The notes below the pieces were generated by a model. It made no database searches and had not been told where the DNA came from. It saw nothing but the letters and a program-made list of their open reading frames with translations. Source: Thereva unica (taxonomy: Eukaryota > Arthropoda > Insecta > Diptera > Therevidae). Taken from it: a DNA stretch of 64,000 bases. This document shows, piece after piece, positions 21,450-33,055 of this stretch. Within the stretch, counting starts at the first letter, position 1. Each line of letters opens with the position of its first letter. The translations under genes and the position numbers were made by a program. Location: positions 65,457,470 through 65,521,469 of the forward strand of contig OX465284.1 of NCBI GenBank assembly GCA_949987705.1, read 5' to 3'.

Positions 21450-24400
21450 ATGGGTAGTGCGTCTGGCAGTACTTAGTACGCAAGGGGAATAGCTTAAGGG
21501 TTAGGAAGATACGGAAGGGTGTTGAAGAAGGTGGCGATGAACCCTGCTTTGTGGTGCGAGCGAGACGAGTGTGCTAATCTGGTATTGCAAGTATAAGATT
21601 GCCATGGAGGCAGTAGCGTCTTTAACTCGAAGGAACAGTCACTATGATTGTAGCGATAAAATTTTGTCAGTGTTGCTACATTCCTACGGTATCACAAGGG
21701 GTCGATGGTGGAGTAAGCGGTGTTGTCATCGATTAGTTTAAAGACCCGTTTTTGCACCTATCTAACCATACTAAGGTGGTTATCGAAGCGCCGCTTCAAG
21801 CGTGGTAGTTTTATTAGAGAAGAGGCCGAATGGAGGAGTAACTTCCATCTTTTGAGCAAGAAATGGGATGCTTGTTGGGCGATTTGGAATATGTGGTCAT
21901 TCCAAGTCTTTGGCTAATGTCACGCCTAAGATGTGTAGGGATGGGTCGGCCATAAGTTTAATTTCGCCCACTGTCACAGATGGAGATTTTTATTAGAAAG
22001 GAGACAATACTTGGTTTTGGTGGGGTTGAATACAGCACGATTCTTGCTTCCTCACTCTAAAATGAGTTTAATGTCGTTATTAATAAAGTTGGACATTAGT
22101 TCACGGTCATCAAGACAGGATCGGTCACGTCCCTGTCTTGCATTATCGAAGCCGTAAGAGTAACGCAGGGTACCGTTGTAAATGAAGATGAGAAGTGGGG
22201 TGGAGGGAATTGAAAGTAGGTCATTTATAAAAATAAGAAATAGGGCAGAAATGGGGTGAACTTCAGATTTGACGTCATCCAATACTACCTTAATTGAGCG
22301 GCCAGAAAGGAAACTCTCAATCCACATATACAGAACTGCGTCAATTCCAATAGCTTTGAATTTAGCAAACAGGGAATTTAGTGCCAAGCTCTATCAAAAG
22401 CTTTGGAGATATCCAAAGCAACCAGACTACATTTGAGGAGCGACGGAACAAAAAATGATAATTCCACTTATTAAAAAAAAAGTTACGTGTGACATTGGAC
22501 AAAATACCATGAATTACATCATCCTTTAGACTGGTGTGGTTAAAGTCATGTTTATTCCTGTAGTAATTAGCCTCTAAAATAGAAGGTTTGATGCAGATCA
22601 TGATATTTCCATGTTTAAAAGAATCAATTTGGAACAAAACATGATAAAATTCCAAATTGGAACAAAACATGATAAAATTCCTAATGATATTTTTTTTGTT
22701 TTTAGCCTTTTGGGGAGCTGCCTGGCCCCCTTAGAGGCAAGGGGGATTTTTCTGGTATTTTTTACTAATAGTAGGTACCGTTGCGAAAATTTTGCGGGAT
22801 CTTGGAGCCTCCTACGACCTGTTTTGGGGCCGTGGGAGGCAAAAGTGAGGTAAATTTTAGTGCATTTTTAGTGCATTTTATGATGCACCTACAAATCTAT
22901 GTAATTAGAGCCCCTGGTGTGGTGCAATGGCTTTTTTTTTGATTGATTATGAATTATTACAATGTAATTAACTAATTACTTCTTACTTTAATTATTTAAT
23001 AAAGAATTCAAGAACATAAAATGTTTTTGCCTAACCTGATTTTTTCAAAACATGATATTTTCATCAGACCGGATTAGAATATGATATTTCCATATTTTAC
23101 ATAAACATAACTACATAATAATAAAAATAAAATAAAAATAAAAAAACATGTATATTAGTTTTTACCCTTAGTTATTTATTGGCAGTCGTAATTTTTTAAA
23201 TTTTACAAAGGCAAAGAATTTACAGGTTTTTGAGCTTTTGTGAAAAGTTGCACATTATGGAATTATCATGTTTTGTTCTGTCGCTCCTCATTTACCAAAT
23301 TCATGCAAACTTCGGTTGAGGTTTCAGATTGCCAGTGGATCTTTGTTGTCATAAGTCGTATTGTTTGTTGTTGGTAAGTTGGTTGGATTCTTGATATCCC
23401 ATTGTTGATTATCGTCTCCATGGTTTTGGAGAGAATAGAAGTAATCGTTATTGACCGTTGGTGGGTACTGCTGTAGTTACCTTTTTTAGGTATGGGCTGA
23501 ACATCAGCAAGTTTCCAAGAGCCTGGGTAAACTCCGAAGAAGTATGATAGGGCACAAAGTTCGAGCGGAGGTTTAGCCAAAGGTGAGGAGCCCGCTTTTA
23601 AGACGATAGGGGTATGTATATTATCGAGTCCAGTGGCTTTATTGGCATTGAGCTCTTTGAGGCCAATGAATATGCATTCTGCTAGAAAACCGGGGGTAGC
23701 GTATCAGTTTCGGGTAAAGAAGAATTTGAGGCAAACAGAGATGCTAATAAATCGCTCTAGGAATTGCTGTCTGTTAACATCGTGGATTAAGGAAGGAGTT
23801 GTGGATGCAGTGGAGTTCTTGAAGGATCTTACTAAGGACCAGAAGTTTTTACTACCGTTTGCATTAAGGAGTTTACTTCTCAACTTTCTGTCAAATGAAA
23901 CATATCTGATGGTGACTTTACAGGAATTTGGGCATTGGCATTCATATACTCCCAATAAAACCATCTGTTGGGCCTAGGCTTCACATATTTGGTAGGATAG
24001 AGAATAAATAAATGCATTCCTGCCTGTATAATCCTGGTGGTACGGAAAGCGGCATCGTTGACGGTTTTGTTTCGGAAACACAGGTTCCGGTCAGTGGATT
24101 GAGAAAAACGAATAAGCCCCAGCCAACTGGCCTTCGTATAAGGCCAGACAACGCTGACTAAGCAGTGGTCCGAATTGCCGAGAAGTGAATCGACTTCAAC
24201 GAAGTACCGTGCTAGATGAGAAGTAAGAAAAAAAATCAAGGAGATAGGATCCCTTATCAGCAACATCAGGACTCTAGTGAGATGGCCCACAATTTGATGC
24301 GAATTTGGTGTCTACAAAGAGTTCGACGTTCTTACCAGAAAACTGGTGCATTTAAAGAAGTCAGCCAGTTCACATTGTGAAAATTGAAATCACTGCAGCA

Positions 24401-24480
24401 ATAATTTTACACTCAGATTTGGATACTAGAACCCCGAGATCTGTTTAGAGATACATAGCATCAAATGAAGAGGCTTCATT
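21450..24480 (-). pseudogene. Jockey/CR1-like LINE polyprotein remnant, split by a DNA element
   Basis: Read on the minus strand from 24,480 downward, this carries the tail of the endonuclease domain (LGNSDHCLVSV, near 24,170). A linker with NANGSKNFWSLVRSFKNS follows. Reverse-transcriptase blocks come next: WKLADVQPIPKKGNY and ITSILSKTMETIINNGIS (about 23,400-23,540), SKAFDRAW (near 22,400), and AVLYMWIESFLSGRSIKVV (near 22,290-22,340). Then come FLIFINDLL, NRAVFNPTKTKYCLLSN and LHILGVTL. The order is that of Jockey/CR1-type retrotransposons. Frameshifts and stops make it inactive. The stretch 22,435-23,289 is not LINE but an inserted element. Confidence 0.85.
22435..23289. mobile_element. 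855-bp inverted-repeat DNA element inserted in the LINE
   Basis: The ends GAGGAGCGACGGAACAAAA and GTTTTGTTCTGTCGCTCCTC form a roughly 31-bp terminal inverted repeat continuing into ATGATAATTCC. ATTT lies outside both ends (22,431-22,434 and 23,290-23,293), giving a 4-bp duplication. Removing the element and one ATTT rejoins the LINE frame at LVALDISKAFDRAW, which supports the exact boundaries. The motif ACAAAACATGATAAAATTCC recurs near 22,640-22,680, and GATATTTCCAT recurs near 22,600 and 23,085, as subterminal repeats. No transposase is present. Four-base duplications are known in Sola-type elements, among others. Confidence 0.85.
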
Positions 24481-25235
24481 ACTTATGTTAAGACTTCTTT
24501 TTTTAAAAGACTGGAGGCCCAGGGAAGGCCCCTTTGTACTATCGGCAATCTATTTTTTTTGTTTAGAGTGCAATGTTTTGTTTAGAAAGCAATTTCTAGT
24601 CGTAAGATAGTGAAGAGAGAGAGAGAGAAGTGAAGGAAGCCTACCTACTCCCAACCATTGCTATAGTGACTCTGTCATCGAGGCTTCGAGAAACAACTCG
24701 TTGAAGGTTTTGCATCCTGAGTCGATAACATGCGCTTGGGGAACGGAGAAGAGCTAAGGAAGACTATGACAGGAGAAATCAGGAATGTAAAGAAGGAAGA
24801 AGATAGAAGGAAAGTTATGTGAGTGGGGAAAGCGGGAAACCCGCAAGACCATGGTGCTGCTGGGCTTCGGAAAAAGATTTTAATCCAAAGATATTTTATA
24901 ATAAGCTACGTAATCCCTAACATAGATGCCAATGCCCCTATGCCGATACCTGGTAATGACCTAAGTCAGTATCCGGTTCTATTCATGTTATCAAGTTATA
25001 CATGGTATGAAGGTATAATTTTAAGAGAAGAGATCTTTATTATATACATACTTGCTCGAAACCGGTCGCCTAGCTGTACCCTTCAAAGCGAAATAAATGA
25101 AGTAAAAAATATTTGGACAAAGAAGATTTCCCGTCCACGTAAGCGCTAAATGACTCAGGTGGAGCCATTGCCTTTGAAACAGCAAATGGTGCTTACTTTT
25201 TAAATTTTAAAGCATGATAATATTGGTACAATATA
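24481..25235. other. No recognisable gene
   Basis: A GA-rich tract lies at 24,615-24,630 and a GAAGGAAGAAG tract near 24,790. An open frame at 24,823-25,149 (plus) shows no domain. (TCTA)n-like bases at 25,230 could be the tail of a decayed retroelement. Confidence 0.4.
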
Positions 25236-25239
25236 TCTA

Positions 25240-26085
25240 TCTATCTAATCCCACGATTGGGGTGCAAGCTGTAATAGTGATATTTGTTTGCCACCTTAGA
25301 ATGGTTTTGAAGTTTTATTTCAAGTGCAATATTCCAGCATTTTAGAGGAAAGCTAGGTTTTTTGTAAATTCATCAGCACACATTGCGAAGGAACTTGTCA
25401 TGGTGGATTTTGATCGTTCGCCCCCCACGCAGCATTATCCGTTGTAAAATTTACACCTTGGCCATTTTCGAGATTAACTACATAAAGTCCCATTTGATAT
25501 TGTGTTGTTTTGTCGATCGTATTTGCATTAGGGACACCGAAGACACCGGACCGGACACCGAAGACAGCCATTTAGCTCCGTTTTGTGACATATTTGAATA
25601 TGTATTTAATTGATTCAACAAAATTGCAAAATTCAACATGTGAGTATTGATCGTCTTACACAATAATGGCGAATAGGGTGCGACCAAACGATTGTCAACT
25701 TCAAAGTTATGATCATTAACTTTCCAATTTATCTATTTGCCATTGATCTCAGTCGATCGACGACGATACAACGGGTAGCCATCGTTTCCGATTAAATTTC
25801 AGAAATCAATGCCCTTGGATACCGCTTTGAACATATCCTATCTAACCTGCTTTGTGAGTTGGGGTTTAATGCTCCATACGGCCCATGAATCATGATTTCT
25901 GTTATCAATTGAAACAATCATGGATCAGTAGCTTCATCGGGAATTTCTACCAAAATAATATTATCGATTTCATCGGGTCTTTTTAAATCAACCACTCAGA
26001 GTAGACTTTGGTCATGTGGCAATCCACGTTTCTGCCACATCCAGCAATGTATCTACCCAAATGCGAAGAATCCAAAAATGATATA
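25240..26085 (-). pseudogene. Helitron Rep (Helitron_like_N) protein fragment
   Basis: The minus strand encodes WQKRGLPH, then VDLKRPDEIDNI, VEIPDEATDP, LFQLITEIMIHGPYGALNP, GYPLYRRRS and APYSPLLCKT in succession. These are blocks from the Rep region of Helitron RepHel proteins. Further down, residues like MLEYCT-NKTSKPF match the block that precedes the helicase. In active Rep the metal-binding HUH motif reads PHAH. Here it is PHDQ, so the nickase function is lost, and stops and frameshifts interrupt the frame. No PIF1 helicase part is attached here. It is a fragment of an autonomous Helitron or Helentron. Confidence 0.75.
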
Positions 26086-26131
26086 TAACAATCAACTCAG
26101 CAGAAAAAATATACTCGAGATAACAAGAGCT

Positions 26132-26190
26132 TGTAAGTTTACAAAGCGGCCGACTGTTGATAGGTTTTAGTCACACAAACCAAAAATTGT
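26132..26190 (+). repeat. Partial arm of the mariner-type MITE family
   Basis: AAGTTTACAAAGCGGCCGAC followed by TGATAGGTTTTAG and ACCAAAAATTGTAT matches the arm of the MITE at 34,697-35,052. The terminal CAGGGTG bases are absent, so this is a truncated piece next to the Helitron fragment. Confidence 0.55.
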
Positions 26191-26254
26191 ATTTTGCATG
26201 AAGCAAAATTCTGGGTTAATTAGTTGAATATGGATGAGTTCATTAACACAGCAC

Positions 26255-27440
26255 TGCAGTACAGTTTTCACATTAAATTCACCCTTTTGCAAATCAAATT
26301 CATCCGTTTGAAAACTAAGTATTTCTACATTTATCAGTTATCATATTTAAAAAACATTAAATAATGTTAGTAAAGCAAGGAATCGGTCAAGTTCGAAACG
26401 CCATAATATATCACTATTCATACATCTTGTTGGTCCGAAAAGCCACACTACTTTTTCTACCACTACATTCTCCAAGGCTGAAGCCCATCGACGAAGTCTT
26501 CTTCAAATCAAGTTTAGTGAATTTGGTAAGAAATATGTCCTTTAAATTGTGAAAATTTGGTAGATTTAATTTATATCTCTTTTGGAACTGTTACCTTTAC
26601 AAATTGTTATAATTTTTATGAATATATATGTTGAGTTACCAGGTGATTATGCAAGAGAGCCGTTATTGTTGGAGATCGCACGTAAAGTTGGAGTTCGTCT
26701 GAATGTGGGAGATCGCATCTTACAGGGTTTGAAGTCCATCGAGCAGTAACATCCTCCCGCATAAAACTTCGAGAGGATGGGGAAACCGTGCGTGGATCAC
26801 AATTGCCCCACCAGCCAACAATGGCTTGATGGAACGAGACTCCAATACCCAAAATTAATTGTAGTTTGGAGATCGAGGGACATTAAGGAAACACAAAAAC
26901 GACACTCCAGATGAACCAACTAGAAGCCTCCCGTACATATAATTTTAAATTTAATAATTGAATTGTGTGCTAAAATTTTGATTTACAATAAAAACGGAAT
27001 TAAGCTGTAATAAAGGAGCTGTCTGTATCTGTAACCGTAAATGAGGAATTGAAGTAAGATGTGCAACGAGATTTTTCCTTCAACGGCCAGAGAATTTCCA
27101 GCAACATAGCTGATCCACCAACAGTTATAGACTAGACTCTGCCTACAATCTTCATACATTTCTTCACCTCCTTAATTTATATGAATTATGTTGGTTCCTT
27201 AATAATTAATATTATTTGTTGTTTTTTTAGATATAATATATAATATAGAAGTACTTAGCTTTCAAACGGGTGAATTTGATTTGCAAAAGGATGAATTTAA
27301 ATTGCAAAAAGGTGAACTTGATTTGCAAAAAGGTGAATTTAATTTGCAAAAGGATTAATTTGATTTGCAAAAGGGTGAATTTAATGTGAAAAAACTGTAT
27401 GTCTGCCACTGCAGAGTATGACGCAGTACTCAACTCTTTA
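26255..27440. mobile_element. Deleted Tc1/IS630-like element with iterated 21-bp terminal repeats
   Basis: The left end (GTACAGTTTTCACATTAAAT then CACCCTTTTGCAAATCAAAT) is matched in reverse complement at the right (27,370-27,430). The right side has about six tandem copies of a 21-bp unit of the type GGTGAATTTAATTTGCAAAA (27,255-27,390), while the left keeps only one or two. Between them lies the C-terminal end of a transposase (26,340-26,552). Most of the coding region is missing. The array of short binding-site-like repeats resembles the one at 56,225-56,445 beside another transposase remnant of similar type. Confidence 0.65.
26340..26552 (+). pseudogene. Tc1/IS630-like DDE transposase C-terminus
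   Basis: The visible peptide includes ATLLFLPLHSPRLKPIDEVF, a degraded form of the LLFLPPYSPDLNPIEEVF block that carries the third catalytic acidic residue of IS630/Tc1 transposases. About 60 residues remain of a protein usually near 340 residues. The two upstream aspartates and the DNA-binding domain are gone, so it is inactive. Confidence 0.65.
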
Positions 27441-27687
27441 TTTGGCTAGGTCTCTGTAGTCGTAACTTGCTAGCCGGAAATTTTTTTTATGTGAAAGACT
27501 AGAGCTTAAAGGTAAGCTCTTGTGTGCTGTAGATCACTGCCAAGCAAACAAAATTACATAATTCTGTATACTTTTTACAAAAATTCTAACAGGACTTGAA
27601 ATTGAAGTGAAAATCACAATTTTGATAATTTAGTTGTCGAATACATCGGCATGTAATAAGAAACCTCATTGTTATTGCATAAGTCGA

Positions 27688-27760
27688 AACTATCGATAGA
27701 CTATCGATGTTTTGGTGAAAACTATCGGTGACTATCTATGGCGTCGACTATCGATAGTTA
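27688..27760. promoter_or_regulatory. Cluster of TATCGATA (DRE-like) motifs
   Basis: TATCGATA occurs at 27,691-27,698 and 27,749-27,756, CTATCGAT at 27,701-27,708, and weaker ACTATCGGT/ACTATCTAT versions lie between. In insects TATCGATA is the core site for DREF and the BEAF-32 boundary factor and is common near housekeeping promoters. No gene start can be recognised beside it here, so a regulatory role is only inferred. It may be a simple short repeat. Confidence 0.3.
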
Positions 27761-27765
27761 TCCAG

Positions 27766-30260
27766 GTCTAGTGAACAGACAGCTGCTTTAGCGTGGCGCA
27801 AAGCCTCATCTCTCAAAATTGTTGGCTACGGTGCTATTTTCTCTTCCATTCACTTACTGAGCCACCGTAGGATATTAGCAGAAGCAAATTTTTCTGTTTT
27901 TATCATAGTGACTATCTACCGACATAAACAACCTACTAACTGCACGGCTTTTTACGACTCATCGCATAACATGCAGCCCTTGCACACACACTTCGGTATA
28001 GGAATCGGTTTTTGACTAGAACAACTTGACAGTTGAACAACCTTACATTTTCAGCATTTCCGAGCTTATGCAACATCCAAGACTTCACTAGCTGACAATT
28101 TAATATTTTCTAAAAGCTATTAATTGCTCGCTTTCTTATCGTCTCTTGTTAAGGGTAGATCTTCCGTCTTTTCGTGATACAATCATCTGAAGCAAGTTTT
28201 GTTTCGACTCTGTCGTCTTGTAATATTACCCCCAACTCCTCAAAGAAAATGTCCCCCCCCCCCAAATTTCTTAAATCTCCCAACTCCAAAAGGATATCGC
28301 CGTCGTTTCGTTATAACATTAACTGGACTTAACATTTGGTTCGTTATTTTATCCAAAACAATCCCCAGCAATACCATTCGATACCCATGTATAAATCTGG
28401 CCAAAGGAGCCTTTTGTCGAGAAACCAAAGAGTTTATGTCCAACTAAGCCCGGCAAACAAGTCGTAACATCATAGACTCGTAAAATATGCTATAAAAATG
28501 ATAATTTTACTCTTTTATAGCTTAAATACTCTGGCAGTGCATTCCACGAGATCAATTTCCTCGCATCAACCAAAAATAGTGGGGTTGTTGAGGGATTGCG
28601 TACGTTTTTTAGCTTCTTTTACGATTTCGAAAGTCCACATTAAATCTTTTAGCTTGGCTTCCCAACCACCAGAGAGTTGATGTCACTATGAACCTTTCTT
28701 TCTTGAAAACCGAATTTATGTCCATTGAAACAGAATTCAAGGATGTCAGCATCTTTCTGTCGCTTCAGGACATAATTTCGGGTTAACACAATGATGACAC
28801 TAAAAACCAGAAAATTATTTATCCCTTCAACTTCTTCATGTCACGACATTTTTCGTCCTCTTATTTCCTCTTGTATTTTTTCTTGTTCCTTATTTTTTTG
28901 AAGAGGTTCATGTCTTCAAGAAAACTTATTTTAATCTTTCTAGAGATGCTTGAGGGGCAGAAGCAATACAAAATTGTTAGGGAAATTTTTTGATTCAGAA
29001 TTCAGTTAAGAGCAAGGATAGCACCCCCTAAGGACAGGGACGGGCAACTTAGCCTGGCCTAAAATATGAGATTTTAATACACAGTAGTACCGCGGCAAAA
29101 AGGGAAGCGCCTTTCCTTTTCAATTCGGGGTAGCTGTTTTAATTAGGTGCCTGGGAAATAAGTGTCTAATTTGTTTCCTAAATTACAAGACAAATTTCAC
29201 TGTCAGGTGAGCGCTAATTAAAAAGGACACGGCTGTCAACTTTGAGGTATGGGCGAGAATGAATCCGACATTTTTCTCATCTTTCTAATTTTTTTGAGGA
29301 ACTTCGATTTGTTTTTGTTGTGATTAGCATTTAAGCGCTGATTATGCTTTGAGATGACTTTATTTTTTTGTCGATGCTGCTAGTTAAGATGCTGATGGAG
29401 CGACTCGGAGGTGGAATAATACCTCCACTGCCACTATTTGTGCCTCTAAAGCCACTCCTGAAATACTAGAGCAAAAAACTCGCAATGGGGTGGGACCGGA
29501 CCCCAAATGGAAGTGAATAACGATTTCTCTATGAAGCTTGTCCAGATAAACCTTCATCACGCCAAAATTGCTTCAACAGTGGTTGAAAAGTGTTTATCTA
29601 GAGCAACCTGGGTTTGGACCATGGGTGGAAAAATATGCGGTAATCTACATACAGCGATCGTGACAGCTTTTGAATGCAGCTGTCCTGCCAAACAGCAATA
29701 AAAGGGCTTTGTGGTGGAACAGTGTTTTCAATAAATATATAAGATCTAAACAAAGCCTTCATAAAGATCACTGAAATGGCGTTGGCTGTCGCAAGACTGC
29801 TGAAGGATCCTTGGCGAAAATACCAGCAATACCATGTCATTACTAATGAGCTAGCGTTGGGTAAGAGGCGATTTTAAATAGAGTTTGTAAAAGGTGCCTC
29901 TTTTTTTCTTTTGAGCCAGTACAATGCCATACTTCAAATGAGGCGAGGTGCATTGTAATGCAAAAATGACCAAGTAAATGAAAAAAAAAAAAAACAACAC
30001 ACAAACACACACAATGAAGAGCTTTTTTACAAGGTATTTAAGTGTAGAGACATCGCCCCACTACTGTTTTACTTGTATGTACAAAAAAAACATAGTAGAC
30101 TTGCATCAAGTTATTGGAAACAATTACTTAATTAATTTTACTCTTGATTTGATTCCCTGATTCAACATAAGGAAGAATTGTTTTCATTGATTAAGTTCAA
30201 ATTGTTACACGATATCAGAAATCTATGGCTCCACCCACAGTCCTCGCCTAATTTCAAGTT
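27766..30260. other. No recognisable gene
   Basis: A homopolymer C run lies near 28,250. Open frames at 28,199-28,447 and 29,507-29,701 have no recognisable domain and overlap frames on the other strand. The stretch at 29,000-29,480 looks non-repetitive within this window. I see nothing else to annotate. Confidence 0.4.
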
Positions 30261-30284
30261 TGGAGATTGTACTGCCGCAAAAGA

Positions 30285-30430
30285 AGTAAAAAATGTCTCT
30301 TCAATACAAAACTTTCCTATCTCAAAAAATGTAAGAAATGTCTCTCCATTACAAAACTTCACTCCCTCCAAAAATGTAAGATTACAATTACATTACAAAA
30401 TTGTCTTCCCTCGAAAAATGTAAAGAAATG
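30285..30430. repeat. Short minisatellite (~45-60 bp, about 3 units)
   Basis: Three diverged copies of a unit containing AATGTCTCTYCAWTACAAAA and ending in TCAAAAAATGTAAG follow one another. The last is the most changed. The open frames over it simply translate the repeat. Confidence 0.6.
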
Positions 30431-32980
30431 TCAAACTTACAATCTCACCAAGCCACAGCTCAAATTGGATATTTTACTGCCGGAAAAAATATGTATTTCC
30501 ACTACATAATTTACAATCACACCTCGCTTTATTTATCTCGATAAACACTCATATACCAGTAGGACATTATTTTTGAACCGGGGAATTTAAAAAAATTGAG
30601 GCCTTGTACAATTTACCACCGTGTAAGGGACAAATGTACTGCCTCGTGTAAGTCCGGCTCAACTCTAGCAGTAATTTTCCGGGTTCTCTAGTACCCCAGT
30701 ATTGGACCAGAACCTAACAATATATGTATGTACATATCTCGGAGTGAATTGATAACTGACGAATCAGTTGCGATAATATCTGCGGTTGTAACGGCGAGGT
30801 TGTTTTCACTTTTGGAAATAACCCTGTAGCCACTAAAGCATACAATACAAGAAATTCGAGAAGGGTAAATTTTTTGCCATTAGGCGGAGAAAACATAGAA
30901 CAAACATTAAATGAGGGTACAGTGGATTTTGGAAAAAACAGCAAAAAAATGAAAATATAATAGAACTGAGAGAAGGCGTTTTTGGAGGCCTGAGTTTTGT
31001 TTAAAGGAGAGGTTAAATTTTTTTCCGAGCTTATTTTAAACGAGTGTGGGTAAGTTTTAACTGGAAAACCAAACAGAAGGTGATGTTATGGCTGAAAGTT
31101 TGAGTTTAGTACCTCAGACCTCAGTATATATGCAGTGTTGAGCTGAATTAAAAAGAACCATACTTTAGTTTCCCGTGTGGGAGCCACTTTGAGAACACAG
31201 GTGACCAGGGTGATAAAGTAACCCACCCAAGAAAACGGAGGAGTACCCAGCTATTGCCAGGAGTACACCCTTCGGTCGTTTGGTATCACAAGGGAAAGGA
31301 CTACTCCTTTCCTATACTCCTCTATTCTTCAAACCAAGCTTACTACTAGACATTGCACCATGAACTGCACGACATGACGGACTGGTAGTATAAAGCCACC
31401 TTGGACTGAACTGCACTGTAGCGGATCCCTGGGGTGCTACCTGGTAAGCCCTTACTTTTATAGATGATGCATGGAATCACCCAAGTGTTTCCTTAGTACA
31501 TTAAGTGATGAGACATTTGTTTTCGCTAGTACCATTTGGAGTACTATTGACATTCATATAACCCAATTTATTTATATTCAAACATACATTCCATTAATTA
31601 AATATATTCAACACTTACCTAGATAATACGACATTTTATTCCTTTTTATGTACACGACTTTACATTCCTTGTGTTCCCTTTTCCTTTAGAGATAAGACAC
31701 TTCGTTTCCTAGTTGAAAAATTTGCGAAGCGTTAGGTTTTCCTTATATTGGTTGTTTTTTTATCCATAGTATTGTGTCAGGGCTACTCAGATCCTTTGTG
31801 ACCAAACGGTACCATTGAGACAACTGGCTCCATATAAAGCTCGTTATTTGTGTTGAATTTTGGCTGGTGTCAATAAGACATATTCCTTTCGTGGGAGTCA
31901 CCGAACTTCTCTGGTACCAGGGTGGGTTACTTGAGTTTGTTTGTATACGCTGCGGGTTGGCCGGAGTGTTCAACATTACCCTCTGGTAAGATGAACGTAT
32001 TTAAGTCACTAGTATCGTAACATATAGCTTAATAACGTTTATATTCGTTTGTTTTACAATAAATAGCTATTAAGCTGTTTGATGTTGGACCAATTTCTGA
32101 TTTTTATTGCAAGTGGGTATAGGGCAATGGTGCGTGACTAAGGCGTATCATGGCGAGCAACGGGCGAAGGATCTCGCCTCGAAACTCCTTATTCAGGTAC
32201 ATTCCACTGCCATCTAAGTTTTTCTCGTCCGCCCGGATGGGGGAGTTGACCTGCAGGTAAATTGTGCTGCACAAGTCCAAAGTGGTACCTTCGGTGCCTC
32301 TACCATCCACGACCCTCTGGTCAAACAGCCCTCTTTTTGAGGCCCGGGGTACTGCCGAGGTTTAAGTTGTGAGGATCCGTTAATGCAAAGTATTTAGTTT
32401 TCTTGTAGGTGGATTAAAGGTGGGCCATTTCGGCAGCCTTACCGGAGGTTCACACAGAAGTTAAAAGCAAGCGGCGGTCATGATGGCACCAAATCGGATG
32501 TCATGCAAGTGACCCTGTCAAACGTCTCAAACCAGGGGCGGGTTCGTGTATGGCGAACGACGATAGTCGAACGAAAAAAAATTGGAGTCGAAAAATTTTG
32601 GCGTCGAAGTAAGACTCGATAACCCAAGACCTTTCGAGTGCCTTTCGTCGGCTTCAGGCGAAAATTTTCAAAGATAGCATTTTTTGTTGTCTTATTTAAT
32701 TTTTTTAATGAAAATAAAAGTATAAAAATATCAATGTGAATGATTATAATTGAAGGTTATGGTTGTGGGAACAACATATAAAAATTGCAGGTACTTTGCA
32801 AATGTCTATCGAAATCTAGCCTTAATAGTTTGTAAAAAAAGCAGAAAGAATGCCATTTTAAGCGCTCGGTGCGCCGTCTGGTGGCCATATAAAAATGTTA
32901 CAAATTCACAGAACATGTTTTTTTTTTGCAAAATCTTTCATTTTAGGGGGTAGCGGACCGAAATTTTTTTTCGACCCACC
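30431..32980. other. No recognisable gene; one short dispersed repeat
   Basis: 31,337-31,395 (AGCTTACTACTAGACATTGC ... GACGGACTGGTAGTATAAAG) recurs at 35,981-36,037 and more weakly at 41,381-41,428. A weak inverted match around AGTAACCCACCC lies near 31,215 and 31,920. Minus-strand frames at 31,743-31,976 and 32,104-32,310 match nothing I know. Confidence 0.4.

Positions 32981-32983
<3 letters not shown>

Positions 32984-33054
<71 letters not shown>
32984..33054. repeat. (TA)n microsatellite
   Basis: About 35 TA units adjoin the CTAG end of the antisense Helitron. Together with the second TA run at 34,616-34,696 they probably represent one target microsatellite split by the insertion. Confidence 0.9.

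Positions 33055-33055
<1 letters not shown>

Noticed and set aside
23633..23977. 114-residue plus-strand frame
   Set aside because: It is the antisense shadow of the LINE reverse-transcriptase coding sequence.
27227..27433. Apparent repeat protein (LLQIKFT heptads) on the minus strand
   Set aside because: It is the same type of artefact, read over the 21-bp subterminal repeats.
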